Positions 10,441 through 19,458 of a DNA stretch of 64,000 bases are shown in pieces. The DNA lies in the NCBI GenBank assembly GCA_037447655.1, contig JBBHKE010002140.1, positions 60,001-124,000 on the forward strand, in the 5' to 3' direction. Numbering within the stretch: the first letter of the stretch is position 1; the number at the start of each line of letters is the position of its first letter. The translations under genes were made by a program, and so were the position numbers. Under the pieces are notes generated by a model. That model had not been told where the DNA came from and made no database searches. It was given only the letters and a program-made list of their open reading frames with translations. Source of the DNA: Zygnema cylindricum. Taxonomy: Eukaryota > Streptophyta > Zygnematophyceae > Zygnematales > Zygnemataceae.

Positions 10441-11349
10441 GTTTTAATATATGTATACGTACAAAATATTAGAAATTGTACGCCGTCGCGAATTTAAAAT
10501 ATTCGTACACGCCACACTAATTTACGTGTCAGACTAATCCCGTTTTTGCAGCCCACGTTTCTATGCGTACGCGTCTGATTTAATTCATTTTTTGTAAATT
10601 TTCACTTGAAAAGGTACATTTACGTACGGTCTGACATCGAACATACGCCACACTATCTAGATTTTATTGTTCTTTCGAGATTTACGTTATTTTGTGCGGT
10701 ATCCTAATTAACGTCAAGGAAAAATTAAAATCATGTATCCTATTTGAAAAAAAAAAAACAATTTTTTAAGAACCCAAATTATAATTATTGACACAAATAA
10801 GGATTTGCGGTGTAGTGGACCACCGTCAAAGGTGAGAAATTTTTGTCGGACCCCGACATAATGGCACATATTGAAAGGAATAATATACCAAACGGGACGT
10901 ACATGATACCAACGTACAAAAATAATATCGTACAAGAACCTTACCGTATAGAAAATTTATCGTACAAAAACGTGACAAAACACAACGTGACTATACGAAA
11001 CGCTGTAGTACTTTACAGAAACTAAACGTAATAAAACGTGACCATTTTGAAACATGACGGTGTTAAAACGTGACCATATGGCAAAGTGACGGTACTGTAA
11101 CTTGACAGTACATCAATATGACAGTAAATTTACGTTACCGTACAGAACCTGTTGGTCCACAAAGACGACCGTACGATGACGTATATTTTTTGAGGTACAA
11201 ACCACTTGAGAGACAAACCGATCAATCAGAACACAATTGCGGAAATGCGGTACTGTAATGTAATACGGTGATATTCTACCTGAATAAATAGTCTATACAC
11301 ACTAAAATATAATGCACGAAAAAACAATCTAACTATTTACGAAGTAGTC
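10441..11349. other. Unassigned AT-rich DNA with dense GTAC and ACGTGAC/TGACGGT words
   Basis: No ORF above 75 codons and no similarity to other parts of the window that I can see. It contains many CGTAC/GTACG words and, around 10970-11130, a cluster of short variants ACGTGAC, TGACGGT and TGACAGTA. It could be host intergenic DNA or the end of another element. Confidence 0.4.
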
Positions 11350-11677
11350 TAAGCTTCGACCATGGCTTCCTGCTAAGGTTTTTCTCTCTTCCTTTAGTGT
11401 GTCCGGCGCCAAATTTGGCGTGCGAGGGCTCGACATACAATATTTTCAACGACCTTTCTATCAGTGGGAAAATCAACGCCATTTTTTTTCTCATTTTCTC
11501 TTAATCGTGTCTATCAGTTTCGGCCGATTTTCTTTTTTCCTTTTAAGGCCATACCCTATCCTCTTTGCCGCCTAATTTGGCATGCCAATAGTCAGCCATC
11601 AAGATTTCTGCTCTTCTTGTCTTCTTTCAACAATTTCAGCATACGTTGCTCAGAATTGCTTTTTACTCGACGGTCTT
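11350..11677. repeat. Tandem repeat unit 1 (left of element E)
   Basis: About 328 bp that aligns end to end with 36053-36377, at very roughly 70% by eye. Shared blocks include CCGGYGCCAAATTTG, TTGCCGCCYAATTTGGC followed by TCAGCCATC, and AATTGCTTTTT near the end. Element E inserted exactly at the unit boundary. Confidence 0.65.
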
Positions 11678-12188
11678 TGCAATTCTGTGTCCTCCATTCG
11701 ACTACAGAATTCAAGAAGCCTCTAGATAGTGTTTAACTGACCCACTATAAGCCACAACCAATACTGCCCAAGAAGGCAAACTGACAATCTGATTGCACCC
11801 CTGTGTAGCCTCGACTCCCCTGAGTTGGTAGAAAAAAGAATTACTGAAAACGGTCAACTAGCAAATAAGTTATGAGGTGCGCAAAAATGCCAATTTATAC
11901 AAACTCTCAAAGAGAGAGGTGACTGTCTATCCAAAAATGCTAAGACCTAACCCCTCTCAGAATCCCTATCTACTGTAGTACGAACCAATCAAATAACTGT
12001 AAAGTACAAAAAGGTATTACGGCCGATGTCGTTTTCTGTACGGCTTGTGCACGACAAAGCCAGTGAGTGGACGCGTGTCACCCTTCCCCTCGTTCGTATG
12101 TTCCACGAAATTCCTGCGACCAAATGGTATCCCTCCACATGGCGCAAGGTCATGCCACGTCCATAAACGCCAAAGTGACCCTTCTACG
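11678..12188 (-). repeat. Element E: 3' LTR, first piece (LTR 3' half)
   Basis: On the minus strand this is the end of a clade-1 LTR, homologous to the last half of C's LTR: GACTTAG-like motif, CTCTC/GAGAG and GACTC/GAGTC hairpins, and the terminal short Gag leader. It breaks at CTACG (12184-12188), where D inserted; the other half resumes after 23734. Together the halves give about 1007 bp. Confidence 0.88.
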
Positions 12189-12568
12189 TGTTGTTCTACA
12201 ACCACCGGTGCAGGTGGAGGAGCAGCAGTAGTAGTAGAAGTAGACATGATACACTCTCAGAAAGCTATCAAGAATCCTACCAAACAACTGTTCTTAAGTG
12301 CTCACCAATTCTTATACAAGCATCCAAACCTCACAAAACTCTATCACAATATAGAGTAGTATAAACAGTGATAACTCCCAAAGTTATAGCACAATTGACC
12401 TGACAACACTCAAGATATAATACTCAAAAGTTTCCCAAAAACTGTCTGCAGTTTTACTACTTGGAAGTCTGGATACATCATGTGTTCTGAGTCCTAAGTC
12501 TTATACTAGTGTTGTACCGGCAATACCAGTGTACCTGAGAGGTACGTCAAGCTGCCAAGGTAATATTA

Positions 12569-12692
12569 AGCTACCACTGAGCTACCACTGAGCTACCACT
12601 GAGCTACCACTGAGCTACCACTGAGCTACCACTAAGCTACCATTGAGCTACTACTGAGCTACCCACTAAGTTATCACTGAGTTCCCACTAAG
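12569..12692 (-). repeat. 11-bp tandem array in D 3' LTR
   Basis: About eleven units, AGCTCAGTGGT on the minus strand. The 5' LTR of the same element has only about six (23391-23460). Confidence 0.85.
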
Positions 12693-13004
12693 TTGACTAG
12701 AATTGTATCTATCGCAATTGCTCTATCTTGTACAGAATCACATTAAGAATATCAGACGTTGCGTTGTCCGTACGGACCATATCAAATATAATCATGGTTG
12801 CCTTGTCCTGTCTGTGTTGCAGCTTCGCTGCTGCGCTGCTCTGCTGCTGCGCTGCTCTGTTGTATAGCAGCTGCTCTGCTGTATAGCAGCTCCTCTGCTG
12901 TATAGCAGCTGCTCTGCTGTATAGCAGCTGCGTTGCTCTGTTATATAGCAGCTGCGTTGCTCTGTCTGTATAGTAGCTGCGCTGCTTTGTATGTAAAGCA
13001 GCTG

Positions 13005-13009
13005 CGCTG
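13005..13009. repeat. Target-site duplication of element C (left copy)
   Basis: CGCTG; the identical right copy is at 19421-19425. The target is the GCAGCGCAGC satellite inside D's LTR. Confidence 0.93.
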
Positions 13010-13211
13010 TGTTGAAATCTATAGATTTCTATAGTATTTTCTAGGTTTAAATATGTTTTAATAAAAGGAAAAAAAGACGGACAGCCTGCCTCCACCTCGC
13101 TCTCTAGCTCCCATACTTGTTGTAGTCACTGAAGGTAAGAGAGAGAGGTTGATCCATGGCTGCCTTTAGTTCAACAGACAGCTATTTTTAGTAGGTTACT
13201 AAAAATATACT

Positions 13212-13294
13212 TGACGGACCAGAGATTTGATCCCGGTACCTACGGTTCGTCAAGTTGACCGGTAGCGGTCAGCTTTATCCTAATAGACTAGGAC
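13212..13294 (-). other. tRNA-like module in the C LTR (antisense)
   Basis: On the minus strand a D-arm/A-box-like segment (TAGTCTATTAGG) is followed ~45 nt later by a T-arm/B-box-like GGGATCAAATCT. Acceptor pairing is poor, so it is not a functional tRNA. The same module recurs at the same LTR position in E, F, G and I. Confidence 0.55.
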
Positions 13295-13893
13295 CAATGC
13301 TAAGTGCTATGGTATGTGATAGATATATATTTAGTTAGGAAGAATTAAATCCATTAAACTAGAACTGTGTACGACGCACATAGATTCAGTTTTATATAGT
13401 ACGTCGTACGACGCTAATTCAAAACGGATACCGCGCATTTTATTTCGACATCGGAACAAATATCGCGCAAGTATTTATTACGGCTAAGATTGCGTTTCGC
13501 ATAAAATCCAACGGCGCACATCATCGCCGAAATCCCGGAGTGGTCACTTTGGCGTTTTGTGACGTGGCATAACCTGGAGCCACGTGGAGAGATGACATTC
13601 GGTCATAGGAATTCCGAGAAACGTACGGACGAGTGAAAAGCGGACACGCGTCCACTTAATAGCCTTGTCGTACATAGGCCGTACAAAAGGTACATCGGCA
13701 GTAGTACTTTTGTGTACGATACAGTAATCTGATTGGTCCGTACTTCAGTAGATAGGAGTTATTAGAGAGAATCAGGACTTAGAAAATTTTGGTAGGTGGT
13801 CACCTCTCCCTTTGAGAGTTTGTACAAATTGGCATTTTTACTGCCTCATAACTTATCGCCTGGTTGGCCTTTTTCAGTGATTCTTTTTTCTAC

Positions 13894-13909
13894 GGACTCA
13901 GGGGAGTCC
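13894..13909 (+). other. Leader hairpin GGACTC-AGGG-GAGTCC
   Basis: A perfect 6-bp stem with a 4-nt loop, in what should be transcribed leader. The stem recurs in F (GACTC-AGGG-GAGTC) and, with another loop, in G near 37029. Confidence 0.6.
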
Positions 13910-14023
13910 AGGCTACACAGGGGTGCAGTCAAATTGTCAGTTTGCCTTCTTGGGCAGTAGTGGTTGTGGCTTGAAGTGGGTTAGTTAAATACTATCTAGA
14001 GGCTTCCTGTATTCTGTAGTCCA

Positions 14024-17000
14024 ATGGAGGACACAGAATTGCAGGTTATGGGCCCACCCTCTAGGGTGCCCACCTTCAATGGATCTGGGTTCATCTATTG
14101 GGAAGCCATGATGATGGGAGCTTTGTGTGAAAAACGATACTGGGGTATCGTCAGTGGACAAGTGAAACGTCCACCTTCGGGAACTCCACCAGGATTTGGG
14201 GGAGTAAGGTTTCCTGCAACAACGGCTGCCTCGGCGGAAGAGGCAGATGATGGGGACAGCAGTGTGTCCGAAAAGGGGAAAGGGAAGGAGACACCCCTCA
14301 CTCCTATTGCCACAGTATCGGGAGCGGCAATCGTGAAGACCGTGGAGAACGATACTCAAATGTGGGAGGATGTAAACATGGCTGCCAAGAACTTCATTCT
14401 GAGGCACCTCACTCAAGGTTTGGCCACCCCTCATCTTCACATTTACAAGGCCGAGGAGTTGTGGGTGAGTTTGGTGGAAATTTATAGAGCTGGAACTATT
14501 CAGGAGCTCCAGTTGGCTGAGCAAAAGCTACTGAGTTACACTTACAAAGGAGGAAAGATGCTAGATTACTGTAATGATCTTTCTTGTTTGTATACGGAAA
14601 TGGAAAGTGCCGGGTGGATAGGTACAGTGAAAATGAAAGTTAACACCCTTATCATGAAATTACCAAATGAGTTCGAAAACTTAGTGTACCGAGTACAGGG
14701 AATGCCTGATAGTTCATGGAAATGGAACACAGTAGTCAGGATGATACTTGTGCAGGAGAACACAATGGAGATTAGGAGAGGAGGAAAGAGCATTCAAGCT
14801 CTAGCAGCAGGAGGGGACCGATGGGGGAAGGACCCGAAGAAACCTTATAGAGGGGAAAGAGATCATTCAGGGGGACAGAGGCCCCCAAAGGGTCTTTGTC
14901 ATTATTGCAAAAAGCCGGGACACTTTATTGCAGATTGTGTCAAGCTATCAGAGCTGAGGCTCCAAGAGAACCGTGGAGGGGGTTCTTCCGGAGGGAAGAA
15001 AAAGGCACTTGTGGTTACAAAAGTGTCAGGAGAAACCGAGGATGAGTCCTCTGAGGAGGATGGGGAGCTTCTTCTTGACGAGAGTTTGGAGGAGAAGGAG
15101 ATTCCTCGGAGGCAGAAGTGTGCCCTTGGAGCCATCCGGGAGGCTCCACAGGAAGGATGGATCATCGACTCAGGTGCATCCATGCATATGTGTCGTGATA
15201 AAGAACTCTTCACTAAGCTAAGAAAGATTCCTACTGTAGAGATAGAGTATGGGGATGGGAGAGTGGTTACTACAGATCTAGTGGGATCAGTAGATCTGAA
15301 AGTCTTAGTGGAGGGTAAGACTTCTATACTTACATTCTCAGATGTACTTTACATTCCTCAGCTGAGTAAAAATCTTGTCTCTACGTCTGTGTTAGATGAC
15401 AAAGAGTTTGATACCTTCACCAGAAAGGGAGTCTTTACAGCTAAGTATGGGGATGAAGTTTACTTCACAGCAGATAAGGGTAGCCAAGGAATGTTTAGGC
15501 TTAACTTGAGTAATGAAAAGAAGAATGCTTACTATGTTGGTGTCCCTAAGATGATGATTTGGCATAAGCGGTTGGGGCATGTACATTTTGATAGGTTAAG
15601 GGAAATGAAAAAGCTTGGGGTAGTAGATGGCATTCAGTTTGGGGATAATGAAATGATGGATGATTGTAGTGGTTGTGCTCAAGGTAAGGCTCACAGACTT
15701 CCCTTTCCCAAAGCCGCCACATATAGAGGTGAGAAAGTGTTAGATTTGGTCCACACAGATATTTGGGGACCTGCAAAAGTACCTTCGGTTGGAGGAAAAA
15801 GATTTATGATGACAATAACTGATGATTGGTCTAGATACTCTAGAGTCTACTTTCTGAAAAATAAGTCTGAAGCATCAACTTACTTCAAAGAATATAAAGC
15901 TTGGAGTGAGAAGTTGCATGAAACCCCCATTAAGAGGATAAGGAGTGATAATGGGGGGGAATATACCTCTAACGAGTTTGAGGAATATTTGAGAGATGAG
16001 GGAGTGCAGCACCAGAAAACTGTACCATATAACCCGGAACAAAATGGGGTAGCTGAGAGGTTGAATCGAACACTAGGAGATAGTGCATGCAGTATGTTGG
16101 CAGACAAGAAAATAGGAAAGAGATTTTGGGCAGAAGCAATGAACTGTGCAAACTATATTAAAAATAGAGTCCTTACCTCAGCTGTAAAGGGAGTGACACC
16201 TTATAAGAGATGGGTTGGAAGGAAACCAGATATCTCACACCTTAAAGTATTTGGTAGCCAAGTTTACAGTCTTGATACGGATAGGAAAAACTGGAAACTA
16301 GATGCTAAGGGAAAACCTGGATACTTTGTGGGATATGATGAGGATGTTAAGGGATATAGAGTCTATGACTTAGCAAAGAAAGATATCATTCTGGTCAAAC
16401 ACTTAGTTGTCATGGATGAAGGGAAGTCATTTGACCCCTTCAAATATACAAAAAGGATAAGGATCAGATTTGAGTCCGAAAATGAGGAGAACTCAGTCGT
16501 TCCCGAAAAAGACATGAGTGAAACTGTGATTACAGACTCAGGGGAGATCGAAGATATAGGAGACTCACCGGAAACCTCACATACTCCTATCGACTTCGAG
16601 GAGATGGAAGAAGCGGGACAAGATACGGTTTTTATGGACAGGGGAGCCGATGAGACAGTGAGAAGAAATCCAAGACTTCCATCCATTCCAGCTTCGGAGT
16701 TTGAGGGAGGAAGGAGGAGCAGCAAAAGGATACAGGAAAAACAAGCTGCCCATAAGGTAACTAAGCTATCTCACCCAGATGAGCCTCAGTCTTACTTAGA
16801 GGCAGTGAATAGTCCAGAGAAAGAAAGATGGATTAGGGCCATAAATGATGAGATGGCTTCTATCATGGAAGCAAATACTTGGGAACTAGCGGATTGCCCT
16901 CCAGACAGAAAACCTATTGGATGTAAATGGGTATTTAAACTAAAACTGAACCCAGATAATACAATTGAGAGGTATAAGGCTCGATTGGTAGCGAAGGGGT

Positions 17001-18373
17001 TCACCCAAAAAGAGGGGATTGACTATGAGGAGACCTTTGCTCCAGTTGTTCGGTTCCCATCAGTAAGGATTCTCCTCAGTCTGGCCGCAGCGGAAGACAT
17101 GGAAATTCACCAGATGGATATTAAGACTGCTTTTCTTAATGGTGAGTTAGAGGAAGAAATTTTTATGAGGCAACCCGAGGGGTTTGTGGAAGAAGGAGAA
17201 GAGAGCAAAGTGTGCAGGCTCATAAAGTCCTTATATGGACTGAAACAGGCTCCCCGACAGTGGAATAAGAAACTAGATGAGTTTCTCACCGATCTGGGAT
17301 ACATCCGGATCAGCTCTGATCATTCTATCTATATGTTTGAAGATGAGAATGGTGTCATTTTTATTGCAATTTATGTGGATGATCTGCTTGTGTTAAGTAA
17401 GTCTTTAGAGAATATCAATAGGCTAAAGAAAGATCTTAGGGGCAGATTTGATATGAAGGATTTAGGGGAGGCAAAATATATTTTGGGGATCGAAATGGAA
17501 AGAGATAGGGGGAAGAAGATTATCAGACTTACTCAGAAAGAAGCAATAGGTAATATGCTTGAGAAATTCCAGATGGAAAATGCTAACAGTTGTACCACTC
17601 CCATGGACTTGAAAAAAGGAAGTGATGGGAGTGTAGAAGGAGGAGTGATGATCTTAGACGATCAGATGAGTCCAGAGGAAAGAGAATTCATGAAGTCTAT
17701 CCCTTATAGACAGGTCGTAGGAAGCTTAATCTATTTTATGAACTGTACCAGGCCGGACATAGCGGCGGCAGTTGGTGTACTCAGTAGGAGTCTTAATGAT
17801 CCTAGGAAGAGGGATTGGGAGGCAGCCAAGAGAGTCATGAGATATCTGGTGGGAACTAGAGAGTTATGGTTGCATTTGGGAGGTGAGCACACTGACATCA
17901 CTACTTGGAGTGATGCCAGTTATGGGGACGCACCTATGAGACGATGCACTTCTGGGTATGTGTTGTATGTTGGGGAAGGTGCTTGCTGTTGGAGCAGTAA
18001 GCAACAAAAGGTGGTTGCTCAGTCTACTATGGAGGCTGAGTATATGGCGTCTTGTTCTGCTGTGAAAGAACTAATGTGGGTGAAGTCATTATTGCAAGAA
18101 CTGGGATATATGAAGGAGGGAGTGCATGAAATCTTTTGCGATAATCAAGCTGCAATCGCAATCGCAGCCAATCCAAAACATCATTTCAAAGCAAAACATA
18201 TGGACATAAGATTAAGCTTCGTAAGAGAAAAAGTTGAAAACAAAATTTTAAATCTTGTGTATAGACCTGATGAAGAAATGGTGGCTGACATGATGACCAA
18301 ACCTGTGCCCTCTCCTAAACTAAGATATTGTCGGGAAAAATGCGGGTTGAAAGAAAAACTAAAATTAGACTAG
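14024..18373 (+). CDS. Intact copia Gag-Pol polyprotein (1449 aa)
   Basis: Self-processing polyprotein that builds the particle, copies element RNA and integrates the cDNA. Gag occupies about residues 1-330, with a zinc knuckle CHYCKKPGHFIADC (about 292-305). Protease has DSGAS with Asp382. The HHCC region spans about 513-550 (WHKRLGHVH ... CSGC). The integrase core has Asp579 (HTDIWGP), Asp642 (RSDNGGEY) and Glu678 (NGVAERLNRTL), spaced D-62-D-35-E. RT runs from about 930 to 1240, with YVDD at 1117-1120. RNase H has Asp1297 (WSDASYGD), the MEAEYMA glutamate and Asp1373 (CDNQAA). The ATG at 14024 is chosen because it is the first in frame, lies in the LTR and is matched in the sister families. 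The first six codons plus two nt are LTR; the next five are PBS. Confidence 0.97.
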   Translation: MEDTELQVMGPPSRVPTFNGSGFIYWEAMMMGALCEKRYWGIVSGQVKRPPSGTPPGFGGVRFPATTAASAEEADDGDSSVSEKGKGKETPLTPIATVSGAAIVKTVENDTQMWEDVNMAAKNFILRHLTQGLATPHLHIYKAEELWVSLVEIYRAGTIQELQLAEQKLLSYTYKGGKMLDYCNDLSCLYTEMESAGWIGTVKMKVNTLIMKLPNEFENLVYRVQGMPDSSWKWNTVVRMILVQENTMEIRRGGKSIQALAAGGDRWGKDPKKPYRGERDHSGGQRPPKGLCHYCKKPGHFIADCVKLSELRLQENRGGGSSGGKKKALVVTKVSGETEDESSEEDGELLLDESLEEKEIPRRQKCALGAIREAPQEGWIIDSGASMHMCRDKELFTKLRKIPTVEIEYGDGRVVTTDLVGSVDLKVLVEGKTSILTFSDVLYIPQLSKNLVSTSVLDDKEFDTFTRKGVFTAKYGDEVYFTADKGSQGMFRLNLSNEKKNAYYVGVPKMMIWHKRLGHVHFDRLREMKKLGVVDGIQFGDNEMMDDCSGCAQGKAHRLPFPKAATYRGEKVLDLVHTDIWGPAKVPSVGGKRFMMTITDDWSRYSRVYFLKNKSEASTYFKEYKAWSEKLHETPIKRIRSDNGGEYTSNEFEEYLRDEGVQHQKTVPYNPEQNGVAERLNRTLGDSACSMLADKKIGKRFWAEAMNCANYIKNRVLTSAVKGVTPYKRWVGRKPDISHLKVFGSQVYSLDTDRKNWKLDAKGKPGYFVGYDEDVKGYRVYDLAKKDIILVKHLVVMDEGKSFDPFKYTKRIRIRFESENEENSVVPEKDMSETVITDSGEIEDIGDSPETSHTPIDFEEMEEAGQDTVFMDRGADETVRRNPRLPSIPASEFEGGRRSSKRIQEKQAAHKVTKLSHPDEPQSYLEAVNSPEKERWIRAINDEMASIMEANTWELADCPPDRKPIGCKWVFKLKLNPDNTIERYKARLVAKGFTQKEGIDYEETFAPVVRFPSVRILLSLAAAEDMEIHQMDIKTAFLNGELEEEIFMRQPEGFVEEGEESKVCRLIKSLYGLKQAPRQWNKKLDEFLTDLGYIRISSDHSIYMFEDENGVIFIAIYVDDLLVLSKSLENINRLKKDLRGRFDMKDLGEAKYILGIEMERDRGKKIIRLTQKEAIGNMLEKFQMENANSCTTPMDLKKGSDGSVEGGVMILDDQMSPEEREFMKSIPYRQVVGSLIYFMNCTRPDIAAAVGVLSRSLNDPRKRDWEAAKRVMRYLVGTRELWLHLGGEHTDITTWSDASYGDAPMRRCTSGYVLYVGEGACCWSSKQQKVVAQSTMEAEYMASCSAVKELMWVKSLLQELGYMKEGVHEIFCDNQAAIAIAANPKHHFKAKHMDIRLSFVREKVENKILNLVYRPDEEMVADMMTKPVPSPKLRYCREKCGLKEKLKLD
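14044..14058 (+). promoter_or_regulatory. Element C: half-tRNA-type primer-binding site
   Basis: GGTTATGGGCCCACC, immediately after the LTR. Its complement, GGUGGGCCCAUAACC, is the anticodon stem-loop of plant initiator tRNA-Met (from memory), not the CCA end. This priming mode is known for Drosophila copia and yeast Ty5. The same bases encode V-M-G-P-P of Gag. Confidence 0.85.
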
Positions 18374-18386
18374 AAAATAAGGGGAG
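18374..18386 (+). promoter_or_regulatory. Element C: polypurine tract
   Basis: AAAATAAGGGGAG directly before the 3' LTR; it primes plus-strand DNA synthesis. Near-identical tracts precede the 3' LTRs of E, G and I. Confidence 0.85.
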
Positions 18387-19420
18387 TGTTGAAATCTATA
18401 GATTTCTATAGTATTTTCTAGGTTTAAATATGTTTTAATAAAAGGAAAAAAAGACGGACAGCCTGCCTCCACCTCGCTCTCTAGCTCCCATACTTGTTGT
18501 AGTCACTGAAGGTAAGAGAGAGAGGTTGATCCATGGCTGCCTTTAGTTCAACAGACAGCTATTTTTAGTAGGTTACTAAAAATATACTTGACGGACCAGA
18601 GATTTGATCCCGGTACCTACGGTTCGTCAAGTTGACCGGTAGCGGTCAGCTTTATCCTAATAGACTAGGACCAATGCTAAGTGCTATGGTATGTGATAGA
18701 TATATATTTAGTTAGGAAGAATTAAATCCATTAAACTAGAACTGTGTACGACGCACATAGATTCAGTTTTATATAGTACGTCGTACGACGCTAATTCAAA
18801 ACGGATACCGCGCATTTTATTTCGACATCGGAACAAATATCGCGCAAGTATTTATTACGGCTAAGATTGCGTTTCGCATAAAATCCAACGGCGCACATCA
18901 TCGCCGAAATCCCGGAGTGGTCACTTTGGCGTTTTGTGACGTGGCATAACCTGGAGCCACGTGGAGAGATGACATTCGGTCATAGGAATTCCGAGAAACG
19001 TACGGACGAGTGAAAAGCGGACACGCGTCCACTTAATAGCCTTGTCGTACATAGGCCGTACAAAAGGTACATCGGCAGTAGTACTTTTGTGTACGATACA
19101 GTAATCTGATTGGTCCGTACTTCAGTAGATAGGAGTTATTAGAGAGAATCAGGACTTAGAAAATTTTGGTAGGTGGTCACCTCTCCCTTTGAGAGTTTGT
19201 ACAAATTGGCATTTTTACTGCCTCATAACTTATCGCCTGGTTGGCCTTTTTCAGTGATTCTTTTTTCTACGGACTCAGGGGAGTCCAGGCTACACAGGGG
19301 TGCAGTCAAATTGTCAGTTTGCCTTCTTGGGCAGTAGTGGTTGTGGCTTGAAGTGGGTTAGTTAAATACTATCTAGAGGCTTCCTCTATTCTGTAGTCCA
19401 ATGGAGGACACAGAATTGCA
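18387..19420 (+). repeat. Element C: 3' LTR
   Basis: Same length as the 5' LTR (1034 bp) and the same sequence except for one mismatch that I can see. It repeats all the LTR motifs, including the tRNA-like module (18589-18671) and the Gag leader ATG, which here is followed only by flanking DNA. Confidence 0.96.
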
Positions 19421-19425
19421 CGCTG

Positions 19426-19458
19426 CTCTGAGACTCAAAGCTTTCCAAAAAGACAACA
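19426..19458 (-). repeat. Element D: 3' LTR, terminal piece beyond element C
   Basis: The outermost 33 bp of the LTR (minus-sense start TGTTGTCTTTTTGG, then AAAGCTTT). It is separated from the rest by element C and the second copy of the CGCTG duplication. Confidence 0.85.

Larger units (their letters stand above)
12189..13009 (-). repeat. Element D: 3' LTR, main piece
   Basis: Begins (minus-sense end) with ACAACA preceded by the leader MSTSTTTAAPPPAPVVVEQ; ATG at 12245-12247. It carries an ~11-unit AGCTCAGTGGT array (12569-12692) and a long GCAGCTGC satellite (12829-13009). It is interrupted at CGCTG by element C and finishes at 19426-19458. Total about 854 bp, longer than the 717-bp 5' LTR because of array expansion. 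Confidence 0.9.
13010..14043 (+). repeat. Element C: 5' LTR
   Basis: TGTTGAAATC...GAATTGCA. Notable contents: a tRNA-like module in antisense (13212-13294); CCACGTGG G-box (13580-13587); a GTAC cluster with ATTGG (13669-13743); AGGACTTAG (13774-13782); hairpins CTCTC/GAGAG (13804-13818) and GGACTC/GAGTCC (13894-13909); and the Gag ATG at 14024, 20 nt before the LTR end. Confidence 0.96.
13010..19420 (+). mobile_element. Element C: complete, coding-intact Ty1/copia retrotransposon (6411 bp)
   Basis: Two 1034-bp LTRs (13010-14043 and 18387-19420) flank a single uninterrupted gag-pol ORF. Perfect 5-bp TSD CGCTG at 13005-13009 and 19421-19425. LTRs begin TGTTGAAATC and end GAATTGCA. By eye I found only one LTR mismatch (G in CTTCCTGTATT of the 5' copy versus C in the 3' copy), implying a very recent insertion. 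It sits inside the LTR of D, the youngest layer of the nest. All catalytic motifs are present, so it is a candidate autonomous, possibly active element. Confidence 0.97.

Noticed and set aside
13985-14524. 179-codon antisense ORF over the C LTR/gag border
   Set aside because: Shadow of the gag frame. Its C-terminal part recurs wherever this LTR end occurs, but it has no domain and no independent conservation.
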